Below, one piece after another: positions 32,352-40,814 of a stretch of 64,000 nucleotides of DNA. The DNA is from Nonomuraea harbinensis (lineage in GTDB: Bacteria; Actinomycetota; Actinomycetes; Streptosporangiales; Streptosporangiaceae). Numbering within the stretch: the stretch's first letter is position 1; each line of letters begins with the position of its first letter. The stretch spans positions 62,001 to 126,000 of the forward strand of contig NZ_JAHKRN010000005.1 of NCBI RefSeq assembly GCF_019396385.1, given 5' to 3'. A model generated the notes under the pieces. That model saw nothing but the letters and a program-made list of their open reading frames with translations. It made no database searches and was not told the origin of the DNA. The position numbers were made by a program, and so were the translations under genes.

Positions 32352-34553
32352 GTGGCCTCGATAACAGGAATCGTCAGGAACCTTCTGGACCGCCCCGGAG
32401 GGGCGAACCTGAGCCCCTACCGGAAGGTCGTCAAGGCCGCCGCCGGGCACGCCGACCGCCTCAAGACGCTCGACGAGCTGCCCCGGCCCGACATGAGCGA
32501 CCTGGCCGCGTTCTGCGCCGTCGCCAGGGAGGCGGCCGACCGCACCCTCGGGCTCCGTCCGTACGACGTGCAGTTGCTCGGCACGCTCGCGCTGCTCGAC
32601 GGCAAGGTCGCGGAGATGGCCACCGGCGAGGGCAAGACGCTCTCCGGCGCCATGGCGGCCGCGGGCTACGCCCTGAAGGGCAGGCGGGTGCACGTCATGT
32701 CCGTCAACGACTACCTTGCCAGGCGCGACGCCGAGTGGATGGCCCCCTTCTACGAGGCCATGGGGGTCACCGTCGGCTGGCTCGACCAGAACTCCACGCC
32801 CGCCGAGCGGCGCGAGGCGTACGCGAAGGACATCACCTACGGGCCGGTCAGCGAGATCGGCTTCGACGTGCTGCGCGACCGGCTGCGCACCGACGCGAGC
32901 GAGCTGATCGTCCCGGAGCCGGAGGTGGCGCTGGTCGACGAGGCCGACTCGGTCCTGGTCGACGAGGCCAGGGTGCCGCTGGTGATGGCCGGCTCGTCCG
33001 ACGCCGGCAACACCGTGCCCGAGATGGCGGTGCTGGTCCGCACGCTCGTCCGCGGCTACCACTACGAGATCGACGAGCAGGCCCGCAACGTCTACCTGAC
33101 GCCCAAAGGCGCCGAGACGGTCGAGAAGCGGCTGGACGTCGAGCTCTACGACCAGGACGAGCCCGGCACGCTGATCGAGCTCAACCTCGCCCTGCACGCC
33201 CACGCCCTGCTCACCCGCGACGTCGACTACATCGTGCGCGACGGCAAGGTGCAGCTCATCAACCCGTCGCGCGGCCGGGTGGCGGTGCTGCAGCGCTGGC
33301 CGAACGGCCTCCAGGCGGCCGTCGAGGCCAAGGAGGCGCTGCCCGCCAGCGACAAGGGTGAGATCCTCGACTCGATCACCATCCAGGGCCTGATCAGGCG
33401 CTACCCGCGGGTGTGCGGCATGACCGGCACCGCCGTCGCGGTGCACGAGCAGCTCGGCGAGTTCTACGGGCTGAAGGTCGCGGTGATCCCGCCGAACCGG
33501 CCGTGCGTCAGGGAGGACGAGCCCGACCGGATCTACCCGACGGTGCCGGAGAAGGAGTCGGCGCTGGTCGAGGAGATCCAGCGGGTGCACGAAACCGGCA
33601 GGCCCATCCTCATCGGCACGCTCGACGTGGCCGAGTCGGAGAACCTCGCCGACCTGCTGCGCCGCCGCGGCCTCGAACCGGTGGTGCTCAACGCCAAGAA
33701 CGACGCGGAAGAGGCCGCCATCATCGCCAGGGCGGGCGAGCGCGACGCGATCACCGTGTCCACCCAGATGGCCGGCCGCGGCACCGACATCCGTCTCGGA
33801 GAGGGCGTCGCGGAGCTGGGCGGCCTGTACGTGATCGGCTCCGGCCGCCACGCCAGCAGCCGCCTGGACGACCAGCTCCGCGGCCGGGCGGGCCGGCAGG
33901 GCGACCCGGGCGGCTCGGTGTTCTTCGTCGGCCTGGAGGACGAGCTGGTCACCCAGTTCGCGCCCGACGAGCGGCCGCCCGCCGCCGACCCCGACGGCCT
34001 GGTGCGCCACCGCCGCGCCGCCTACATCGTCGGTCACGCCCAGCGCATCGCCGAGGGCGTCAACCTGCAGATCCACCGCAACACCTGGCGTTACACCCGG
34101 CTGCTCGAACAGCAGCGCGAGCTCATCCTGGAGTGGCGCGACAAGGTGCTCCACACCGACTCGGCGGCCCGCGCGCTGGCCGCGGCCCACCCCGAGGAGT
34201 GGGCGGCGGCGCCGGAGGACACCCGCGAGGAGACGGCCCGTCAGATCGTGCTGCACGCCATCGACACCTGCTGGACCGAGCACCTCGCGTTCCTGCACGA
34301 CCTGCGCGAGGGCATCCACCTGCGGGCGCTGGGCCGGATGAGCCCGATCGACGAGTTCCAGCGGGAGGCGGTGGCCGAATACAAGACGCTCCAGGCGGAG
34401 ATCGAGCGACGCTCGCTGGAGGCGTTCCAGGCCCCCGAGCCCGACCTGAAGCGCCCCGAGGCCACCTGGACCTACCTGGTGCAGGACAACCCGTTCGGCA
34501 CCGAGTGGGACCGCATCCTCAAGCGGATCAAGGGCGGCCCCGCCCGTACCTGA
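32352..34553 (+). CDS. secA2: Accessory Sec translocase ATPase SecA2
   Basis: A 733-residue SecA. Seen are Walker A ATGEGKTLSG (about residues 95-104), HVMSVNDYLARRDAEWM, DEAD-type LVDEADSVL, GMTGTA, the second-ATPase-domain segment TVSTQMAGRGTDI and QLRGRAGRQGDPG. The C-terminal zinc-binding CxCx8CH tail of the main SecA is absent and the length is short, as in actinobacterial SecA2. It drives export of a subset of proteins at the membrane. GTG 32352 is preceded by GGAGG. No SecY2 or accessory Sec proteins are nearby, so it should work with the main SecYEG. Confidence 0.88.
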   Translation: MASITGIVRNLLDRPGGANLSPYRKVVKAAAGHADRLKTLDELPRPDMSDLAAFCAVAREAADRTLGLRPYDVQLLGTLALLDGKVAEMATGEGKTLSGAMAAAGYALKGRRVHVMSVNDYLARRDAEWMAPFYEAMGVTVGWLDQNSTPAERREAYAKDITYGPVSEIGFDVLRDRLRTDASELIVPEPEVALVDEADSVLVDEARVPLVMAGSSDAGNTVPEMAVLVRTLVRGYHYEIDEQARNVYLTPKGAETVEKRLDVELYDQDEPGTLIELNLALHAHALLTRDVDYIVRDGKVQLINPSRGRVAVLQRWPNGLQAAVEAKEALPASDKGEILDSITIQGLIRRYPRVCGMTGTAVAVHEQLGEFYGLKVAVIPPNRPCVREDEPDRIYPTVPEKESALVEEIQRVHETGRPILIGTLDVAESENLADLLRRRGLEPVVLNAKNDAEEAAIIARAGERDAITVSTQMAGRGTDIRLGEGVAELGGLYVIGSGRHASSRLDDQLRGRAGRQGDPGGSVFFVGLEDELVTQFAPDERPPAADPDGLVRHRRAAYIVGHAQRIAEGVNLQIHRNTWRYTRLLEQQRELILEWRDKVLHTDSAARALAAAHPEEWAAAPEDTREETARQIVLHAIDTCWTEHLAFLHDLREGIHLRALGRMSPIDEFQREAVAEYKTLQAEIERRSLEAFQAPEPDLKRPEATWTYLVQDNPFGTEWDRILKRIKGGPART

Positions 34554-34589
34554 CAGTAGTTGGCAGGTATGCCTGGCAGGCTGCGGAGC

Positions 34590-34964
34590 ATGACGACGAA
34601 AGCAAAGCTGCTCGCCACGACCATCGACTGCGCGGAGCCGAAGAAGCTGGCGGAGTTCTACCACCAGCTGACCGGCCTGCCCATCCAGTACTCGGAGGAC
34701 GAGTACGCCGCCGTGGGCGACGGCACGACCAACATCTACTTCGGCAGGGTGCCCGACCGCGAGCCCGTCCCGTGGCCCAGCCCCGCCAAGCAGTTCCACT
34801 TCGACTTCCGGGTGCCCGACGTGGAGAAGGCCGTCGAGGAGTACGTCGCGCTGGGCGCCACCAGGCCGGAGTTCCAGCCGGGCGTCACCGACGAGGGCGT
34901 GGGCTGGATCGTGATGCAGGACCCGGAGGGCCACGCGTTCTGCGTCTGCCCAGAGAAGTCCTGA
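34590..34964 (+). CDS. VOC-superfamily (glyoxalase-like) protein
   Basis: A 124-residue single-domain VOC protein: LLATTIDCAEPKKLAEFYHQLTG at the start, IYFGRVPDREPVPWPSP in the middle and the closing GVGWIVMQDPEGHAFCVCPE. The family hosts glyoxalases, dioxygenases and antibiotic-binding proteins, usually with a metal held by His/Glu from two modules. Visible candidates are His72-region residues (FHFDF) and E118-like EGHAF. The function is not assigned. It follows the SecA2 gene by 36 bases and could be co-transcribed. Confidence 0.8.
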   Translation: MTTKAKLLATTIDCAEPKKLAEFYHQLTGLPIQYSEDEYAAVGDGTTNIYFGRVPDREPVPWPSPAKQFHFDFRVPDVEKAVEEYVALGATRPEFQPGVTDEGVGWIVMQDPEGHAFCVCPEKS

Positions 34965-35087
34965 ACCCGGAGGGCCAGATCACGGCCCCCTTAAGGGGAA
35001 GAATGGCCTAAAGGATGATTCGGGGCTGGCGCGTACCCTCTAAGCTGGGGCAATGCTCCAAGGATCTCCTCCCCACCGAGCACGCCC

Positions 35088-35972
35088 ATGACCTGGATCG
35101 GCGTGCTCATCGCGCTGGCGGGCGCTCTCGGATACGCGCTGGGGGCGGCGCTGCAGCAGTACGAAGCCGTGGCCGAGGGCGCGTCGCTCAGGCTGATGCG
35201 GCGCCCCCGATGGTGGATCGGCGGCGTCATCGGGTTCACCGGCGCGTGCCTCCACGCGGTCGCGCTGAGCTTCGCGCCGCTGGTGGCGGTCCAGCCGATC
35301 AGCGTGGCGACGCTGGTGTTCGCGGTGCCGCTGGCCGCCTTCATGTACGGTCGCAAACCGTACAAGGCGGAGATCTTCGGCTCGATCGCGGTGGCGGTGG
35401 GCCTGCTCTGGCTGATGATGCTGGTGCCCCACCAGGACGTCACGCCCCGGCTGAGCGACGGGGCCGCGCTCGGGTTCATCGGCGTGATCACGCTGATCGC
35501 GCTGGCCACGCAGGTCGCCGCCGCCCGGGTACGCGGGCCGGTCAGGGCGATGCTGCTGGCGATCGGCGCGGGCGCGGTCACGGCCAGCGTCTCGACGTTC
35601 GTCCGGGTGGTGGGGGGCGGCCTGGAGGGCGACCTCGGGCGGCTGGTCCACTGGTTCACGCTGGCCATCCCGGTGCTGCTGATCTTCGCGGTGGTGCTGC
35701 TGCAGCGCTCCTACGCGGTCGGCTACTTCGGCATCGCCTACGCGGGCGTGCAGGTGGTCGACCCGATCACGTCGGTGATGGCCGGCGCGCTGCTGCTCGG
35801 CGAGTCGTTGCCGACCAGCCCGTCCACCGCGATCCCCGCCGTGTGCGCGGCGGCGCTGACCATCGCCGGCACGATCACGCTCGGCCGTCTCGCACCCGAT
35901 CACTCCCGGCCGGCGCCGGTGGCCGCCACCGCAGAACCCCGTCCATTTGCCGCAGCATCAGATCTGGCGTGA
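35088..35972 (+). CDS. DMT-type membrane transporter
   Basis: A 294-residue protein with about nine hydrophobic segments. LGAALQQYEAVAEG near the N-terminus and LVAVQPISVATLVFAVPLAA match a group of actinobacterial DMT permeases distantly related to NIPA magnesium transporters. The C-terminal 30 residues are soluble and proline/alanine-rich. Its last 98 bases overlap the convergent FAD monooxygenase gene, which is unusual. The substrate is unknown. Confidence 0.8.
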   Translation: MTWIGVLIALAGALGYALGAALQQYEAVAEGASLRLMRRPRWWIGGVIGFTGACLHAVALSFAPLVAVQPISVATLVFAVPLAAFMYGRKPYKAEIFGSIAVAVGLLWLMMLVPHQDVTPRLSDGAALGFIGVITLIALATQVAAARVRGPVRAMLLAIGAGAVTASVSTFVRVVGGGLEGDLGRLVHWFTLAIPVLLIFAVVLLQRSYAVGYFGIAYAGVQVVDPITSVMAGALLLGESLPTSPSTAIPAVCAAALTIAGTITLGRLAPDHSRPAPVAATAEPRPFAAASDLA

Positions 35973-37035
35973 CCCGCGTGGCCAGCGACATGCCCAGGTC
36001 GCGCAGGGCCACGGCGAGCGGGTTGCGCAGCTTGGTCGTCCGGCAGATGCTCATGGCCTTGCGCACGATCCCGGCGGTGCGGCTCAGCCTGGCCTCGGTG
36101 TAGGCGGCCAGGTCGCCCCCGGCGAGGTGGGCGAGCACGACCGCGTCCTCGATCGACTGGCAGGCGCCCTGGCCCAGGTGGGGCGTCATCGCGTGGGCCG
36201 CGTCGCCCAGCAGCGCCACCCGCCCCGCGTGCATCGCGGGCAGCGGCTCGCGCAGGTAGTAGAGGTCGTTGCGCAGGACGTGGGCCGGGTCGGCGGTGCG
36301 CAGCAGCTCGGGGATCGGCTCGTGCCAGCCGCCGAACCTGCGCACCAGCTCCGCCCTCTCGTCACCGGCGGCGCCGCCTGCGGGCGCGACGTCGGTGGCG
36401 TAGAAGTACACCGTCTTCTCGTCCAGCGGGTGCGCGCCGAACACCAGCCCCCGGCCCCAGGTCTCGCTGTTGCGCGGCGTCGCGGCCGGCATGGGCGCCA
36501 GGCCGCGCCAGGCCGTCACCCCCGAGTAGACCGGCCCGGGATGGCCGGGGAAGAGCGCCCGGCGGGTCGGGGAGTGGATGCCGTCGGCCGCCACGACCAG
36601 GTCGCCGGTGAACTCGCGGGCGTTCGTCCGCACGGTGCCCGTGGCGGCGTCCACGCCGGTGACCGTGGTGCCGAGGCGTAGCCGGTCGGGCCCGAGGGCC
36701 TCGGCCAGCAGGTCCACCAGCTGGGCGCGGAGCAGCACCACGGCCGTCCGGTCGCCGTAGCGCTCCTCGGCCGCGCTGCCGCTGGTGTGGGTGAGCCAGC
36801 GGCCGTCGGGCCTGCGGATCCCGATCTGCCCCTGCATCCTGGCGCGCGCCCGCACCGGGTCGCCGAGTCCTACGGTGTCGAGGGCGCGCAGCGCGTTGAC
36901 CGCTATGGCCAGCCCGGAGCCGACCGGTTCGAGCTTCGGCGTCCGCTCCAGGACGGTGACGTCCCATCCCTTGCGGTCCAGGGCGACACCCGCGGTCAGC
37001 CCTCCGATGCCGCCACCGATGACGATCGCTTTCAT
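35875..37035 (-). CDS. FAD-dependent (PHBH-fold) monooxygenase
   Basis: A 386-residue group A flavin monooxygenase. The N-terminal GGGIGGLTAGVALDRKGWDVTVLER dinucleotide motif and the central ADGIHSPTRRALFPG are present, and VALLGDAAHAMTPHLGQGACQSIEDA binds the FAD ribityl. Such enzymes hydroxylate aromatic or polyketide-like substrates using NAD(P)H and oxygen. I chose the ATG at 37035 because GAGGGG lies six bases upstream. It is divergent from a TetR gene with three identical-type operators between, so it is very likely controlled by that regulator. The substrate may be a xenobiotic. Confidence 0.88.
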   Translation of the reverse strand: MKAIVIGGGIGGLTAGVALDRKGWDVTVLERTPKLEPVGSGLAIAVNALRALDTVGLGDPVRARARMQGQIGIRRPDGRWLTHTSGSAAEERYGDRTAVVLLRAQLVDLLAEALGPDRLRLGTTVTGVDAATGTVRTNAREFTGDLVVAADGIHSPTRRALFPGHPGPVYSGVTAWRGLAPMPAATPRNSETWGRGLVFGAHPLDEKTVYFYATDVAPAGGAAGDERAELVRRFGGWHEPIPELLRTADPAHVLRNDLYYLREPLPAMHAGRVALLGDAAHAMTPHLGQGACQSIEDAVVLAHLAGGDLAAYTEARLSRTAGIVRKAMSICRTTKLRNPLAVALRDLGMSLATRVTPDLMLRQMDGVLRWRPPAPAGSDRVRDGRA

Positions 37036-37048
37036 GTCCATCCCCCTC

Positions 37049-37102
37049 ACTACTTCTGTAGTGGCAACATACTACGCCCGTAGTTTGGACTACAAGCGTA
37101 GT
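37049..37102 (+). promoter_or_regulatory. Three TetR operators ACTAC-N4-GTAGT
   Basis: Three copies of ACTAC-N4-GTAGT start at 37049, 37071 and 37089, each with perfect five-base arms. They fill the gap between the divergent monooxygenase and TetR genes. The third overlaps a TAGTAT -10 box eight bases before the TetR GTG. This is strong evidence for joint repression of both genes. Confidence 0.85.
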
Positions 37103-37112
37103 ATCGGGGTCC

Positions 37113-37715
37113 GTGAAGCGATCCGAGGCCGTGGCGGAGGCGGCGATCACCCTGCTGGCCGAGCGGGGCATGCGCGGGCTGACCCATCGGGCGGTCGACG
37201 AGGCCGCCGGGCTGCCGCCCGGGTCCACGTCCAACGTGGCCCGCACCCGCGCCGCGCTCCTGGAGCTCACCCTGTCGCGGCTCACCGACCTGGAGGAGCG
37301 GCTGTTCTCGGGGGCGATGGGCGACGGGCCGCCGCCGGGCGCCGACCTGACCGAGCTGCTCGCCGGAGTGCTCACGGCGCAGCTGAGCGACCGGCGGCGC
37401 ACGCTGGCCCGCTACGAGCTGGCGCTGGAGGCGACCAGGCGGCCGGAGCTGCGGGAGATCTACGACCGGGCGGGCCGCCGGTTCCGCGATCCCGCCGTCG
37501 CCCTGCTCGCCGCCGCGGGCTCGCGCGATCCGGTACGGCACGGCCGCCAGCTCGTGGCGTTCGCCGAGGGCGTCATGTTCGACGTCATCGCCGGCGCGGG
37601 CGCCGAGCCGTCGCCGGACGACCTGCGGGCCGGTGTGCGGGATCTGCTGAGAGGCATGCTCGCCGACCAGGGCGACGGCCGGAGCGACGCCGGCCGGAGC
37701 CGGCGGCGGGGCTGA
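37113..37715 (+). CDS. TetR-family regulator
   Basis: A 200-residue TetR-type protein. The N-terminal domain includes AITLLAERGMRGLTHRAVDEAAGLPPGSTSNVARTRAALLE, in which the recognition helix carries PPGSTSNV. The C-terminal ligand-binding half includes a RYELALEATRRPELREIYD helix pair typical of the group. The GTG start at 37113 has no ribosome site and follows TAGTAT by eight bases, so it is probably leaderless. Three operators lie between it and the divergent flavin monooxygenase, its likely target. Confidence 0.88.
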   Translation: MKRSEAVAEAAITLLAERGMRGLTHRAVDEAAGLPPGSTSNVARTRAALLELTLSRLTDLEERLFSGAMGDGPPPGADLTELLAGVLTAQLSDRRRTLARYELALEATRRPELREIYDRAGRRFRDPAVALLAAAGSRDPVRHGRQLVAFAEGVMFDVIAGAGAEPSPDDLRAGVRDLLRGMLADQGDGRSDAGRSRRRG

Positions 37716-37740
37716 CACCGGGACGGCGGCGGGCCGGGTG

Positions 37741-38319
37741 TCAGCCGGTGAGGCGGGCGCGGTGGGACGGCCATTCGTCGTCGAGGATGCCGAAGCAGGC
37801 CGTGTCGCGCCAGGTGCCGTCCGGCCTGCGGCGGTGGCGGCGGAGCGTGCCCTCGTGCAGCCCGCCGATCCGCTTGATGGCGGCCTGGGAGCGCAGGTTG
37901 AGCGCGTCGGTCTTGAGCAGCACCCGGTTGTGGCCGAGCTTGTCGAAGGCGTGGTCGAGGAGCAGGAGCTTGCAGGAGGTGTTCACGGCCGAGCGCCAGT
38001 GGGCGCGGCCGTACCAGGTCCAGCCGATCTCGACGCTCTCGTCGAACCCCGGCACGTCGCAGTAGGCGGTCCAGCCGACCGCCCGCCCGGTCTCCTTGAG
38101 CAGCACGGCCAGCGGCACATGCCTGTCGTCCTCGATCAGCGCCCGGGCGGCCGCCGCCAGTTCCTCCTCGGCGCGCGGGGTGGCGATCGGCATCCACCGC
38201 CACACCTCGTCGTCACCGCCGCCCGCGGCGAACAGGTCCGGCACGTGGCCGGGGGAGAGGGGTTCCAGCCGGACGACGTCGTTCTCCAGCGTCACGGGTG
38301 CGGGAAGGTGTGCGGTCAT
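37741..38319 (-). CDS. GNAT acetyltransferase (RimJ/RimL type)
   Basis: A 192-residue GNAT protein. LENDVVRLEPLSPGHVPDLF opens the fold, GWTWYGRAHWRSAVNTSCKLLLLDHAF is the acetyl-CoA region, and LNLRSQAAIKRIGGLHEGTLRRH completes it. The usual R/Q-x-x-G-x-G/A loop is altered here to HWRSAVN, a variant common in this subgroup. TAAGGT lies seven bases before the ATG, fitting a leaderless message. It is divergent from the acyl-CoA dehydrogenase operon, about 106 bases away. The substrate is unknown. Confidence 0.82.
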   Translation of the reverse strand: MTAHLPAPVTLENDVVRLEPLSPGHVPDLFAAGGGDDEVWRWMPIATPRAEEELAAAARALIEDDRHVPLAVLLKETGRAVGWTAYCDVPGFDESVEIGWTWYGRAHWRSAVNTSCKLLLLDHAFDKLGHNRVLLKTDALNLRSQAAIKRIGGLHEGTLRRHRRRPDGTWRDTACFGILDDEWPSHRARLTG

Positions 38320-38400
38320 GGCGGTGACCTTACGGGGGACCGGTCCGTACGGGAGAGAGCCACCTGGCGGGTTTTGGCGGAGACCACTGTCGACAGCCAT

Positions 38401-38419
38401 ACCGGCCGGTCGGTAGGCT
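38401..38419 (+). promoter_or_regulatory. TetR operator and -10 box of the acyl-CoA dehydrogenase operon
   Basis: ACCGGCCGGTCGGT (38401-38414) matches 12 of 14 bases of ACCGACTGGTCGGT in front of the TetR gene at 42418. TAGGCT (38414-38419) overlaps its end and lies six bases before the ATG at 38426. The operon should be repressed by the neighbouring TetR protein. Confidence 0.7.
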
Positions 38420-38425
38420 CCCGGC

Positions 38426-39628
38426 ATGGACTTCGCTTTCGACAGCGTCACCGAAGACCTTCGCCGGCGCCTGCTGCAGTTCATGGACGAGTGCGTCTAC
38501 CCGGCCGAGCCCGCCTTCGAGGAGCAGGCCAAGGCCAGCGGCTGGGGCGTCCCGCCGCTCGTCGAGGACCTGAAGGACGAGGCGAGGAAGCGTGGCCTGT
38601 GGAACCTGTTCCTGCCCGGTGACCACGGCGCCGGGCTGACCAACCTCCAGTACGCGCCGCTCGCGGAGATCATGGGCCGCAGCCCGCGGCTGGCGCCCGT
38701 GGCGACCAACTGCGCCGCACCCGACACCGGCAACATGGAGGTGCTCTCCATGTTCGGCAGCGAGTGGCAGCGCAAGGAGTGGCTGCGCCCGCTGCTCGAC
38801 GGCGAGATCCGCTCGGCGTTCGCGATGACCGAGCCCGACGTGGCCTCCTCCGACGCCACCAACATCGCCACCTCGATCGTCCGTGACGGCGGCGAGTACG
38901 TCATCAACGGCCGCAAGTGGTTCACCTCCGGCGCGATGAACCCCAACTGCAAGATCTTCATCGTGATGGGCAAGACCGACCCCGAGGCGCCCAAGCACCG
39001 CCAGCAGAGCATGATCCTGGTGCCCCGCGACACCCCCGGCATGGACATCCGGCGCGGCATGAGCGTCTTCGGCTACGACGACGCCGACCACGGCGGGCAC
39101 GCCGAGATCGTCTTCGAGGACGTCCGCGTCCCGGCGGAGAACCTCGTCGGGGAGGAGGGCGGCGGCTTCGCCATCGCCCAGGCCAGGCTCGGTCCCGGCC
39201 GGATCCACCACTGCATGCGCCTGATCGGCATGGCCGAGCGGGCCGTCGAGCTGATGTGCGGCAGGGCGCTGGCCAGGACCGCGTTCGGCAAGCCGATCGC
39301 CCGTCAGGGCGTGGTGCAGGACTGGATCGCCGAGTCCCGCATCAAGATCGAGCAACTGCGCCTGCTCGTGCTGAAGACCGCCTGGCTCATGGACACCGTC
39401 GGCAACCAGGGCGCCCACACCGAGATCCAGGCGATCAAGATCTCCACCCCGATCACCGTGGAGTGGATCCTCGACAAGGCCATCCAGGTGCACGGCGCGG
39501 GCGGCGTCTCCCAGGACTTCCCGCTGGCCGGGCTCTGGGCCGGGGCCCGCTCGCTGCGCCTGGCCGACGGGCCGGACGAGGTGCACAAGCGGTCGCTGGC
39601 CTACCGCGAGCTCAAGAAGCACATGTGA
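38426..39628 (+). CDS. Acyl-CoA dehydrogenase (ACAD10/11-like)
   Basis: A 400-residue acyl-CoA dehydrogenase. [21 protein letters not shown] and [23 protein letters not shown] mark the FAD/substrate middle domain. The C-terminal part has [47 protein letters not shown] and [13 protein letters not shown]. This is the ACAD10/11-like group acting on long or branched acyl-CoA, or on hydroxylated acyl chains. It is first in a three-gene operon with two further dehydrogenases and appears leaderless. The nearby TetR resembles regulators of lipid or steroid breakdown. Glutamate as catalytic base could not be placed with certainty. Confidence 0.9.
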   Translation: MDFAFDSVTEDLRRRLLQFMDECVYPAEPAFEEQAKASGWGVPPLVEDLKDEARKRGLWNLFLPGDHGAGLTNLQYAPLAEIMGRSPRLAPVATNCAAPDTGNMEVLSMFGSEWQRKEWLRPLLDGEIRSAFAMTEPDVASSDATNIATSIVRDGGEYVINGRKWFTSGAMNPNCKIFIVMGKTDPEAPKHRQQSMILVPRDTPGMDIRRGMSVFGYDDADHGGHAEIVFEDVRVPAENLVGEEGGGFAIAQARLGPGRIHHCMRLIGMAERAVELMCGRALARTAFGKPIARQGVVQDWIAESRIKIEQLRLLVLKTAWLMDTVGNQGAHTEIQAIKISTPITVEWILDKAIQVHGAGGVSQDFPLAGLWAGARSLRLADGPDEVHKRSLAYRELKKHM

Positions 39629-39650
39629 TCCCCCGACGACAGGAGCTGGA

Positions 39651-40814
39651 GTGGACGAAGCACGGCTCAAGGAACGCGTCGCCGCGTTCCTGAGTGAGAA
39701 CGACCCGGCAGGCGACCGGCTGGAGTTCCTGCGCGCCAGGTTCGACGCCGGCCTGGCCTGGGTCTGGTTCCCCGAAGGGCTCGGCGGTCTCGGGCTCTCC
39801 CGTGACATGCAGGCGGTCGTGGAGCGAGAGCTGGCCGGCACCCCGCAGATCGACGGCGGCGTGCAGGGCATCGGCCTGGGCATGGCCGCGCCCACCATCC
39901 TCGCCTTCGGCACCGAGGAGCAGCAGCGGCGCTTCCTGCGGCCGCTGTGGACCGGCGAGGAGATCTGGTGCCAGCTCTTCAGCGAGCCCGGCGCCGGCTC
40001 CGACCTGGCCACGCTCGCCACCCGGGCGGTCCGGGACGGCGACGAGTGGGTGGTCGACGGGCAGAAGGTGTGGACGTCGGGCGCCCACCACGCCCGCTGG
40101 GCCATCCTGGTCACCCGCACCGACCCCGGCGTGCCCAAGCACCGCGGCCTGACGTACTTCGTCTGCGACATGCAGGCGCCCGGCGTCGACGTCCGGCCGC
40201 TGCGGCAGATCACCGGCGAGGCCGAGTTCAACGAGGTCTTCCTGACCGGCGTCCGGCTCGCCGACGACCTGCGGCTGGGCGCGGTCGGCGACGGCTGGCG
40301 GGTCGCGCAGACGACGCTGATGAACGAGCGGGTGGCCATCGGCGGCGGCGGTGGCGCCCGCGGCGGCGGCATGGTGGGCGGCGTGCTGCGCTCCTGGCGG
40401 GAGCACCCCGAGCTGCGCACCCACGACCTGCACCAGCGGCTGCTGTCGCTCTGGGTGGAGGCCGAGGTGACCCGCCTGTCGGGCGCGCGGCTGCGCGAGC
40501 AGCTCGCCGCCGGCCAGCCGGGGCCCGAGGGGTCCGGCATGAAGCTGTCGTTCGCCAAGCTCAACCAGGCGCTGACCGGCCTGGAGATGGAGTTCCTGCG
40601 CGACCTCGGCTACGACGACTACGCCTTCCGCCGCTCCGAGACCGTCGACTTCTACGGCCGCGGCCCCGGCTACCGCTACCTGCGCGCCAAGGGCAACTCG
40701 ATCGAGGGCGGCACCTCGGAGATCCTGCGCAACATCATCTCCGAACGGGTGCTCGGCCTGCCCTCGGAACCCCGCATCGACAAGGACGTGCCCTGGAAGG
40801 ACCTGCCGCGATGA
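39651..40814 (+). CDS. Acyl-CoA dehydrogenase (FadE-like, large partner)
   Basis: A 387-residue dehydrogenase. LFSEPGAGSDLATLATRAVRDGDEWVVDGQKVWTSGAHHARW is the classical FAD/substrate segment, and the C-terminal SIEGGTSEILRNIISERVLGLP is the usual flavin-contacting end. Its N-terminus starts abruptly (MDEARLKERVAAFLSEND), about 20 residues shorter than many. With the next gene it has the features of heteromeric FadE pairs seen in mycobacterial steroid catabolism, where two different subunits form one enzyme. GTG 39651 has AGGAG nearby. Its stop overlaps the next start (ATGA). Confidence 0.88.
   Translation: MDEARLKERVAAFLSENDPAGDRLEFLRARFDAGLAWVWFPEGLGGLGLSRDMQAVVERELAGTPQIDGGVQGIGLGMAAPTILAFGTEEQQRRFLRPLWTGEEIWCQLFSEPGAGSDLATLATRAVRDGDEWVVDGQKVWTSGAHHARWAILVTRTDPGVPKHRGLTYFVCDMQAPGVDVRPLRQITGEAEFNEVFLTGVRLADDLRLGAVGDGWRVAQTTLMNERVAIGGGGGARGGGMVGGVLRSWREHPELRTHDLHQRLLSLWVEAEVTRLSGARLREQLAAGQPGPEGSGMKLSFAKLNQALTGLEMEFLRDLGYDDYAFRRSETVDFYGRGPGYRYLRAKGNSIEGGTSEILRNIISERVLGLPSEPRIDKDVPWKDLPR

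Noticed and set aside
32244..34934. Long minus-strand open frame over SecA2 and the VOC gene
   Set aside because: SecA2 has full motif support on the plus strand; the opposite frame has no domain and unusual composition.
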